6,878 nt of DNA, taken from Nitrospiraceae bacterium. GTDB taxonomy: Bacteria; Nitrospirota; Nitrospiria; Nitrospirales; UBA8639. Of the stretch, positions 1 through 4,785 are shown piece after piece (the stretch's first letter is position 1; the number at the start of each line of letters is the position of its first letter). The DNA lies in contig DOFS01000488.1 in assembly GCA_003523945.1 (NCBI GenBank), positions 1-6,878 of the forward strand, given 5' to 3'. Under the pieces are notes generated by a model, which did not search any database, was not told the DNA's origin, and was given only the letters and a program-made list of their open reading frames with translations. The translations under genes and the position numbers were made by a program.

Positions 1-627
1 GGGCCGGCGATTGAGTATCGTTAATATGACAAAGAGTGCGACACCTTCCAATCCGGCCTCATAGAGTTGTGACGGGTGTCGGCACTCTGGGCCGCCATGG
101 GGAAAGACCATGCACCACTCCACGTCAGTCGACCGCCCGAATAACTCCCCGTTGATAAAATTCCCCATCCGCCCAAACCCCAGTCCAATGGGAGCTGCTC
201 CTGCTGCCAAGTCGGCGATGGGCAAAACAGGAAACTCGCGGGTTTTGCAAAAGATCCAGATAGCGATGCAGGTTCCGATCAGCCCGCCGTGAAATGACAT
301 ACCCCCTTCCCATACCGCAAAAACTTTGAGGGGATGGTCTAGATAAAAGGGAAGGTTATAAAACAGCACATATCCCAAGCGCCCACCGAGAAAGACGCCA
401 AAGGCGGCATAGACAATAAGATCGGACAATTGTTGGGGTGGGAGAGACACGTGTTTTGTGGCGGCTCTGGACTTGATGAGCCAATAGGCTCCTGCTAAAC
501 CCAGGAGGTACATGAGGCCATACCATCTAAGCGCGAGTGGGCCGATCCTGAAAAAGACCGGGTCAATGTCCGGGTAGGGAAGCCTCGCCAGGTCAGCCAA
601 GAGGGAAACCGGGTCTATGGCCATCAT
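1..627 (-). CDS. lgt: Prolipoprotein diacylglyceryl transferase, C terminus cut by window edge
   Basis: Lgt is the inner-membrane enzyme that moves a diacylglyceryl group from phosphatidylglycerol to the lipobox cysteine of prolipoproteins, the first step of lipoprotein maturation. I translated 209 residues in an uninterrupted frame that runs off base 1; the E. coli enzyme has about 290, so the last part is missing. Visible family features are the N-terminal YPDIDPVFFRIGPLALRWYG block (residues 18-37), the WEGGMSFHGG segment (106-115) with the catalytic-region histidine at 113, and the signature GRMGNFINGELFGR (152-165) with its conserved Arg and Asn. Several hydrophobic stretches fit a multi-span membrane protein. 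Two adjacent ATG codons (627 and 624) begin the frame; an AAGG about 10 bases upstream is a weak ribosome site. An in-frame ATG at 684 would add 19 residues unlike the family. Transcribed divergently from the sigma54 regulator. Identification is firm; the exact start is not. Confidence 0.96.
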   Translation of the reverse strand, partial: MMAIDPVSLLADLARLPYPDIDPVFFRIGPLALRWYGLMYLLGLAGAYWLIKSRAATKHVSLPPQQLSDLIVYAAFGVFLGGRLGYVLFYNLPFYLDHPLKVFAVWEGGMSFHGGLIGTCIAIWIFCKTREFPVLPIADLAAGAAPIGLGFGRMGNFINGELFGRSTDVEWCMVFPHGGPECRHPSQLYEAGLEGVALFVILTILNRRP

Positions 628-964
628 GCGGCAATCTGCCTTAACGCAATTAAGAGGTCCCAGCCAGATATCCGTGCTCCGCATAATGAGGAGGTGGTAG
701 TTATCGGCCAAATGGGAAGAGGAAGTACCGCATTCCCCAACAAGGACGAGCCGGTTGGGAGAACCTGGTTCTTCTTGGAATGTAGTAAAACGGTTATCGA
801 CAAGGGTTTGTGGAGCAGAATAGGGTTGCCTTACACTAGCAGCAGACCGGTCTGGTCAATTGGTTACAACTCATCATGACATCTACCTACCACAAATGCG
901 GATGAAAGAAAAGGTGGATTGGCTATAACCGGAAGTCTTTATCTTGACGAGAGGCATAGACGGC
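628..964. other. Divergent intergenic region between lgt and the sigma54 regulator
   Basis: About 340 bases lie between the two divergent start codons. A 61-codon plus-strand frame (694-879) has a GTG start embedded in the GAGGAGG string, so it lacks a properly spaced ribosome site, and its product resembles nothing I know; I treat it as non-coding. I see no sigma54-type GG-N10-GC element here for the regulator. TTGTGG and TACACT (about 809-838, spacer 18) could be a poor sigma70 promoter for the regulator. No tRNA, repeat or strong hairpin stood out. Confidence 0.5.
683..711 (-). promoter_or_regulatory. Possible sigma70-type promoter for lgt
   Basis: On the minus strand TTGGCC (706-711) and CATTAT (683-688) are separated by 17 bases, each matching 4 of 6 bases of the -35 and -10 consensus. 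A start near 676 would leave a leader of about 50 bases before the ATG at 627 and would rule out the longer start at 684. The match is weak and could be chance. Confidence 0.25.
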
Positions 965-2344
965 ATGGCTGAAATTGGATCATCTTCCCGTTCCAATGGT
1001 GCAGAAATCATTTTGGATTGCATTAGTGACGGGGTGATTACGATTGACTTGCAAAAACGTGTGACCTTTTTAAATCGGGCGATGCAGAAGATGCTGGGGT
1101 ACGACGTCGATGCGGCGGGGACGCTATTAGCCTGTGATGTGCTGATCCAAAGCAATATTTGCTCGACCAAAGAATGTGTCCTGGAGCGGGCTCTTCAGGG
1201 AGAGCGGGTGTCGAATTTCGAAGCGGTGGTACGTCGACGTGATGGCGTCCATATTCCGGTGAGCATCAATACCGATTTTTTATTGGATAAGGAAGGAACG
1301 TTGATCGGGTTAATCGAAGTCATTCGAGATATCTCGCTGGTTCGTGAGTTAAGTGCCAAGGTCGAAGAGGTCTCGGAACTCAAGCATCGGCTGGGAGAGC
1401 AGACCAGGCTGGATAATATGGTCGGTCGATGTCCTCGCATGCAGGACATTATGGCGAAATTACCAATCATTGCCGCCTCGAAATCCTCCGTCCTCATTAC
1501 CGGAGAAAGCGGGACGGGCAAAGAATTAATTGCCTGTGCCTTACATGCCCATAGCCCGAGAAAATATGCCCCCTTCGTGGTGGTGAATTGCTCAAGTTTG
1601 TCTGAGGGGATTCTGGAGAGTGAAATATTCGGTCATGTCAAAGGCGCGTTTACCAATGCATATTTTGATAAACCCGGCCGTTTTGAAATTGCCAATGGTG
1701 GGACAATCTTTCTCGATGAAATCGGAGAGATGAGCGTGGCCACCCAAGTAAAATTATTGGGAGTCCTGGAGCGGGGGCAGTTTGAACGGGTGGGATCTAA
1801 TGACACCGTCACGGTAGATGTAAGGGTGGTCGCGGCCACGAATCGGAATCTGGAAGAAGCCGTCCAGCAAGGCCGTTTTCGGGAAGATTTATATTTTCGT
1901 ATACGGGTGATTCCAATTGCGCTGCCCCCCCTGCGTGAGCGGACGGGAGATATTCCCTTGCTCGTGAACCATTTTCTCGAAAAATTCAATCGTGAAATGG
2001 GCAAGCATATCACCAGCTTATCCCCACAATGTTTAACTGCTCTCAGTCGGTATCCGTTTCCCGGCAATATCCGGGAGCTTCAAAATATGATTGAGCATGC
2101 CTTCGTGTGTTGTGAAGAGGATGCGATTCAATTTGAACATCTTCCGGCCGACCTGCATCGGTATTGTTGGGAGCATCGGGAATGGACGGACTCTGAATCC
2201 CTGGAGGCTTTGGAACGACAAGCCATTTGCCGGGCGTTGGAAAAGTCTGGTTGGCGGCTGAAGGAAGCTTCTCAGCAGTTGGGAATTGGTCGATCGACCT
2301 TGTGGCGGAAGGTCAGACAATTTGGATTATCCCAGGCACCTTAA
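965..2344 (+). CDS. Sigma54-dependent transcriptional regulator, PAS-AAA+-Fis HTH, with GAFTNA loop
   Basis: A bacterial enhancer-binding protein that would use ATP to remodel RNA polymerase-sigma54 at -24/-12 promoters. Counting from the ATG at 965 (459 residues): PAS sensor about 13-125 with Cys57, Cys66 and Cys71; a likely coiled-coil linker about 125-148; AAA+ domain about 151-380 with Walker A GESGTGKE (180-187), sigma54-contact loop GAFTNA (227-232) in place of GAFTGA, Walker B GGTIFLDEIG (245-254), ATNRN (291-295), FREDLYFR with the arginine-finger region ending at Arg312, and sensor II GNIREL (367-372); Fis-type helix-turn-helix about 411-455. No receiver domain, so control is probably by a ligand or redox state sensed by PAS, not phosphorylation. 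The ATG has GAGG ten bases upstream; an in-frame TTG at 944, with GGAAG upstream, would add seven residues and is nearly as plausible. A sigma54 promoter lies in the downstream spacer, suggesting the next gene as target. Domain assignment is firm; the signal is unknown. Confidence 0.96.
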   Translation: MAEIGSSSRSNGAEIILDCISDGVITIDLQKRVTFLNRAMQKMLGYDVDAAGTLLACDVLIQSNICSTKECVLERALQGERVSNFEAVVRRRDGVHIPVSINTDFLLDKEGTLIGLIEVIRDISLVRELSAKVEEVSELKHRLGEQTRLDNMVGRCPRMQDIMAKLPIIAASKSSVLITGESGTGKELIACALHAHSPRKYAPFVVVNCSSLSEGILESEIFGHVKGAFTNAYFDKPGRFEIANGGTIFLDEIGEMSVATQVKLLGVLERGQFERVGSNDTVTVDVRVVAATNRNLEEAVQQGRFREDLYFRIRVIPIALPPLRERTGDIPLLVNHFLEKFNREMGKHITSLSPQCLTALSRYPFPGNIRELQNMIEHAFVCCEEDAIQFEHLPADLHRYCWEHREWTDSESLEALERQAICRALEKSGWRLKEASQQLGIGRSTLWRKVRQFGLSQAP

Positions 2345-2348
2345 AAAC

Positions 2349-2363
2349 GTTTCATTTTGGATT
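2349..2363. promoter_or_regulatory. Candidate upstream activator site 1 (degenerate palindrome)
   Basis: GTTTCATTTTGGATT matches the perfect palindrome at 2452-2466 at 12 of 15 positions, including an identical 11-base core GTTTCATTTTG. Its centre is about 199 bases upstream of the predicted sigma54 start and 103 bases from the second site, close to ten helical turns. It lies directly behind the regulator's stop codon. Binding by the regulator is an inference. Confidence 0.35.
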
Positions 2364-2451
2364 CTATTGTTACCATATTGTGCTATTTTTGTTAAAATGT
2401 TATATATTCAATTACTTATGTAACTTTAATTCGGCTAATTTTATATTTTTT

Positions 2452-2466
2452 GTTTCATTTTGAAAC
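2452..2466. promoter_or_regulatory. Candidate upstream activator site 2 (GTTTCA-TTT-TGAAAC palindrome)
   Basis: A perfect inverted repeat with 6-base arms and a 3-base centre. Its centre is about 96 bases upstream of the predicted sigma54 transcription start, the usual distance range for NtrC-type enhancers. As an RNA hairpin it would be weak and has no function I can name, so a dimer-binding DNA site is the better reading. The partner site lies at 2349-2363. Confidence 0.45.
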
Positions 2467-2528
2467 GTTAGGGAAAGTCCATTAAATTGAAAGGCTATAT
2501 TAATCAGGTGCTTGCGCGGGACCCATTA

Positions 2529-2544
2529 CGGCATATGGATTGCT
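2529..2544 (+). promoter_or_regulatory. Sigma54 (-24/-12) promoter upstream of the small CxxC protein gene
   Basis: CGGCATATGGATTGCT carries the essential GG (2530-2531) and GC (2542-2543) with exactly ten bases between them, and matches the consensus TGGCAC-N5-TTGCW except at the first T and the last C of the -24 box. A T-rich run follows. Predicted transcription start is near 2555, giving a leader of about 57 bases before the ATG at 2612. An enhancer-binding regulator gene lies immediately upstream, which raises the likelihood considerably. I found no other comparable match in the intergenic regions. Confidence 0.6.
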
Positions 2545-2611
2545 TTTCTAATCTCATTACTTAGGCATTGATTTTATTATTATTTTTTTGCTGTAAGAAG
2601 GAGTGCTGCAC

Positions 2612-2815
2612 ATGGATTGTCCGCGTTGTCAGGGGATAATGATTCAAGATAAGTTTGGGGATGTGGCCGATGAATCCGGAGCCATATATTTTTCGGGGTG
2701 GCGGTGTATTACCTGTGGGGAAATTTTGGATCCGGTGATTTCTGAAAATCGTCGACATCATCATGAACCTCTCATCGGGCGTTCCCGAAAAAAGTTTGCC
2801 ACGCAATTAGGGTAG
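2612..2815 (+). CDS. Small zinc-ribbon-like protein, function unknown
   Basis: A 67-residue protein with two cysteine pairs, CPRC (Cys3, Cys6) and CITC (Cys32, Cys35), spaced as in a zinc ribbon or rubredoxin-like knuckle; the second is followed by GEILDPVI. The rest is hydrophilic, with a HHH run at 49-51 and a basic RSRKK stretch at 57-61. No membrane segment or signal peptide. The start is the ATG at 2612, which has AAGAAGGAG ending at 2603, eight bases away; an in-frame GTG at 2603 overlaps that ribosome site and is unlikely. It is preceded by a sigma54 promoter candidate and by the regulator gene, so it is probably sigma54-controlled. It might bind metal, RNA or DNA, or act as a small adaptor; sequence alone does not say. 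I recall similar short CPRC/CLTCGEILDP proteins as uncharacterised, but could not search. Confidence 0.8.
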   Translation: MDCPRCQGIMIQDKFGDVADESGAIYFSGWRCITCGEILDPVISENRRHHHEPLIGRSRKKFATQLG

Positions 2816-2878
2816 GTGTTTCTGCCAATCGTTCTTCTGCTAGTATCCTTTTTAACAATTGTCCATTTGTGGTGAGAG

Positions 2879-2913
2879 ACCCGAAATCCTCTTCAGTCCG
2901 GAGGGTTTCGGGT
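2879..2913 (+). terminator. Strong hairpin after the small gene, terminator-like but without a T tract
   Basis: ACCCGAAATCCTC (2879-2891) pairs with GAGGGTTTCGGGT (2901-2913) over 13 positions with one G-U pair, around a nine-base loop. It lies 63 bases after the stop of the small protein gene and about 107 bases before mrp. The following bases (TCGCTGTGATTT) are not a T run, so it may instead be an mRNA-end stabiliser or part of the mrp leader. Confidence 0.4.
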
Positions 2914-3020
2914 TCGCTGTGATTTACGGGCAGTGGTATGGTGTGCAGAGGTGACCGTTATGAAGCAATTTTCCTGTAAAATTTTTTTTATGCGTGTTAG
3001 TGACATAAGGAGATTATTGA

Positions 3021-3917
3021 ATGGCTGCTGAACAAAACCCGGCCGGTCCCGGAACCCCACCCAATCAACCTGAAGGCAATCCATTGCCGGGCGTGAAACA
3101 CATCATTGCGGTGAGCAGTGGCAAAGGCGGAGTCGGCAAATCCACGGTCACCGTGAACTTGGCCGTCGCGCTTAAACAGCAAGGCTATGCGGTAGGATTA
3201 ATGGATGCCGATGTGTATGGACCGAATATTCCTCTGATGATCGGGGTGTCAAAAGAGCCGGGAAAGGATGGGGACAAAATTCTGCCTGCCGAGGGACAGG
3301 GAGTGAAAGTCATCTCCATGGGATTTTTCGTGCCGGAAGACACGCCGGTGGTATGGCGGGGACCCATGGTCCATTCGGCGATCCAGCAATTTTTTCGTGA
3401 TGTAGTTTGGGGGGAACTCGATTATTTACTGATCGATTTACCGCCCGGGACGGGAGATGTGCCTTTGACGTTGTCGCAATTAGTGCCGTTGACCGGAGCG
3501 ATTACCGTGACCACTCCGCAGGAAGTGGCTCTGCAGGATGTGAGAAAAGGCATGACGATGTTCAAAAAAGTCAACGTGCCTTTGCTCGGCGTGATTGAAA
3601 ATATGAGTTATTTTGTCTGCGGCCATTGTCACGAACGGACAGAAATTTTTTCGACAGGCGGTGGGGAACGTGCCGCTCAGAAATTTGAGATCCCATTTTT
3701 GGGACGAATTCCGATTGATCCGGCTATCCGGGAGGGGGGAGATAAAGGGACTCCAATTGTCAGCCACGATCCCTCGTCGCCCCAAGCCCAGGCCTTTCTT
3801 CAGATTGCCAAAACCCTGACGGCCAATATCGACCAAGCGGAAAAAGGTAACGGGGACGCTGCGCCCTCCATTTCCAGTTTACTCAAAAAAATTACTGATC
3901 CTTTGAAGAAGACTTAA
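3021..3917 (+). CDS. mrp: Mrp/NBP35-family iron-sulfur cluster carrier ATPase (ApbC-like)
   Basis: A P-loop ATPase of the MinD/Mrp group that acts as a cytosolic dimer to bind and hand over [4Fe-4S] clusters to apo-proteins. The 298-residue frame shows the deviant Walker A GKGGVGKS (34-41) with the signature Lys35, MDADVYGPNIP (61-71), the MVWRGPM-type region (VWRGPMVHSA, 111-120), Walker B DYLLIDLPPGTGD (134-146), and the cluster-binding CxxC after ENMSYF (Cys200, Cys203). It lacks the N-terminal MIP18/DUF59 domain found in E. coli ApbC; instead there is a short Pro/Gly/Asn-rich tail of about 24 residues. A Lys-rich tail ends the protein. The ATG at 3021 has AAGGAGA ending eight bases upstream, a strong site. 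The Rieske gene follows after 30 bases, suggesting co-transcription and a possible client. Family assignment is very safe; client is inferred. Confidence 0.96.
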   Translation: MAAEQNPAGPGTPPNQPEGNPLPGVKHIIAVSSGKGGVGKSTVTVNLAVALKQQGYAVGLMDADVYGPNIPLMIGVSKEPGKDGDKILPAEGQGVKVISMGFFVPEDTPVVWRGPMVHSAIQQFFRDVVWGELDYLLIDLPPGTGDVPLTLSQLVPLTGAITVTTPQEVALQDVRKGMTMFKKVNVPLLGVIENMSYFVCGHCHERTEIFSTGGGERAAQKFEIPFLGRIPIDPAIREGGDKGTPIVSHDPSSPQAQAFLQIAKTLTANIDQAEKGNGDAAPSISSLLKKITDPLKKT

Positions 3918-3947
3918 ATGAAAGCATATTAATGTTGAGGAGAACCT

Positions 3948-4262
3948 ATGGCGGAGTTAGTGCGAATCGCGAAAATAGATGAAGTGGAAGAGGGAAAAGG
4001 AATGGTGGTGGAAGCCGGTGAGAAATGTCTGGCCGTCTTTAAAGTGGATGGAGCCTTCCATGTCATTGATAACACCTGTCTCCATAGAGGCGGCCCTTTA
4101 GGCGAGGGCGATGTCGAGGGGGAGACGGTGACCTGTCCCTGGCATGGCTGGGAGTACAATGTGAAAACCGGACATTGTCTCAATAACCCCTCCAGTCATG
4201 TGAGATCCTACTCGACCGTTGTTGAAGATGGAGAAGTCAAAGTAGACCTGTCGGAGCCATAG
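3948..4262 (+). CDS. Small Rieske [2Fe-2S] ferredoxin-like protein
   Basis: A 104-residue single-domain Rieske protein. Cluster ligands are visible as Cys44-Leu-His46 followed by RGGPLGEG and Cys63-Pro-Trp-His66 followed by GWEYNVKTG; this CxH...CxxH pattern, 16 residues apart, is that of Rieske ferredoxins of aromatic-ring dioxygenases and of NirD-type subunits. There is no membrane anchor or twin-arginine signal, so it is cytosolic and not a bc1/b6f Rieske subunit. Cys27 and Cys77 are additional and are not the disulfide pair flanking the cluster in bc-type proteins. GAGGAG ends five bases before the ATG. It follows mrp by 30 bases and no oxygenase or nitrite reductase gene lies in the window, so the electron partner is unknown. 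NirD, a dioxygenase ferredoxin or a general electron carrier are all possible. Confidence 0.93.
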   Translation: MAELVRIAKIDEVEEGKGMVVEAGEKCLAVFKVDGAFHVIDNTCLHRGGPLGEGDVEGETVTCPWHGWEYNVKTGHCLNNPSSHVRSYSTVVEDGEVKVDLSEP

Positions 4263-4283
4263 AAAAAGCCATCCTGGGGTGGC
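4263..4283 (-). terminator. Intrinsic terminator for minus-strand transcription
   Basis: GCCATC (4268-4273) and GGTGGC (4278-4283) form a six-pair stem (one G-U) with a CTGG loop. Read on the minus strand, the hairpin is followed directly by TTTTT (4267-4263), the classic intrinsic terminator layout. On the plus strand the A run comes first, so it would not be efficient for the mrp-Rieske transcript. It implies a minus-strand transcript ending at the back of the Rieske gene. Confidence 0.4.
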
Positions 4284-4506
4284 ACTGTGGCGGGGACGTG
4301 TGTCCGTAGAGCATTTTTCTCAATGGGTGCCATATGGCGTCAGTACCCCACCTGTGATCTCATGACTTGGTGGCCTACCGGATCGGTTCCGCGAAACCTA
4401 TCCAGGTTGGCGACGGGCAGATGTCATTCTCCTGTCGAATAATGGGAGACTTTCTGGTCGATCTGTCGATCTCATGGCTCTGTCCCGAACAGGTATCTGT
4501 CAAATG

Positions 4507-4720
4507 TCACATTTCCCTCATGAGTCCATACGATCTTTCCTCATGTCTTCTTGTCCCCGTGAGTCCAACCCGGCCAGTTAAAACCTCATGTCCGGCCTTG
4601 AGCACGGTTTCGCGTTTTCTTCCCTTCCCTCTATTATATTTTTTCGGCAAATTCTATGGCGTCCGTGAGGGGATCCAATTCAAAGGCATCATGATTTTTG
4701 GATAACGATAAATCAGGCAT
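4507..4720 (-). pseudogene. Possible small minus-strand gene split by a frameshift at an A6 run
   Basis: From an ATG at 4720 a 28-codon minus-strand frame (stop 4634-4636) begins MPDLSLSKNHDAFELD and ends AIEFAEKI, with AAGGGGAT about six bases upstream as a ribosome site. The stop comes just after a run of six A (4639-4644 on the complement). Removing one A would join it to a second open frame that ends at a TGA at 4507-4509, for about 70 residues in all; the second part contains GHEVLTGRVGLTGTRRHEE. I do not recognise either half. The first part has protein-like amphipathic composition, while the second overlaps the repeated CATGAG words and may be non-coding. Alternatives are a genuine 28-residue peptide, an assembly error in the homopolymer, or chance. 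Confidence 0.25.
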
Positions 4721-4785
4721 AGCATCCCCTTTGGGTTCTTGATACCATTGAGGCATTACACTGTGTTGGGTTGATTCAGACCTCT

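Larger units (their letters stand above)
4263..4785. other. Repeat-bearing intergenic region, possible decayed element
   Basis: About 520 bases without a convincing plus-strand gene. A 112-codon plus frame (4367-4705) has a TTG start, no ribosome site and an unlikely composition. The region carries CTCATG five times (4359, 4471, 4517, 4540, 4585), TGAGTCCA twice (4521, 4560), a tandem GTCGATCT pair (about 4458-4473), and related stretches ATGTCATTCTCCTGTC and AATGTCACATTTCCC. Such spaced short repeats occur near insertion-sequence ends, but I see no transposase or clear terminal repeats. Entries for a minus-strand small frame and a minus-strand terminator lie inside it. Confidence 0.4.

Noticed and set aside
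694..879. Plus-strand 61-codon open frame upstream of the regulator
   Set aside because: Its GTG start overlaps the only purine-rich string, leaving no spaced ribosome site, and the product has no domain-like features.
1633..2067. Minus-strand 144-codon frame opposite the regulator
   Set aside because: Lies wholly inside the AAA+ domain coding sequence and is a shadow of its codon pattern.
2951..2982. GTGACC and TAAAAT as an mrp promoter
   Set aside because: The spacer is 20 bases, too long for a sigma70 promoter, and the -35 match is poor.
3480..3836. Minus-strand 118-codon frame opposite mrp
   Set aside because: Fully overlaps a highly conserved gene on the other strand and has no own start signal.
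4278..4296. TGGCAC at 4279-4284 region as a second sigma54 promoter
   Set aside because: The -24-like word is present but no GC follows at the required ten-base spacing, and no gene starts downstream in a sensible range.
4367..4705. Plus-strand 112-codon open frame
   Set aside because: Starts at TTG with no ribosome site, runs through the repeat words, has no recognisable domain and odd Ser/Pro/Cys-rich composition; treated as chance.
4740..4766. TTGATA and TACACT as a promoter for the solute-binding protein gene
   Set aside because: The two boxes are only about 12 bases apart and no better-spaced -10 is visible.
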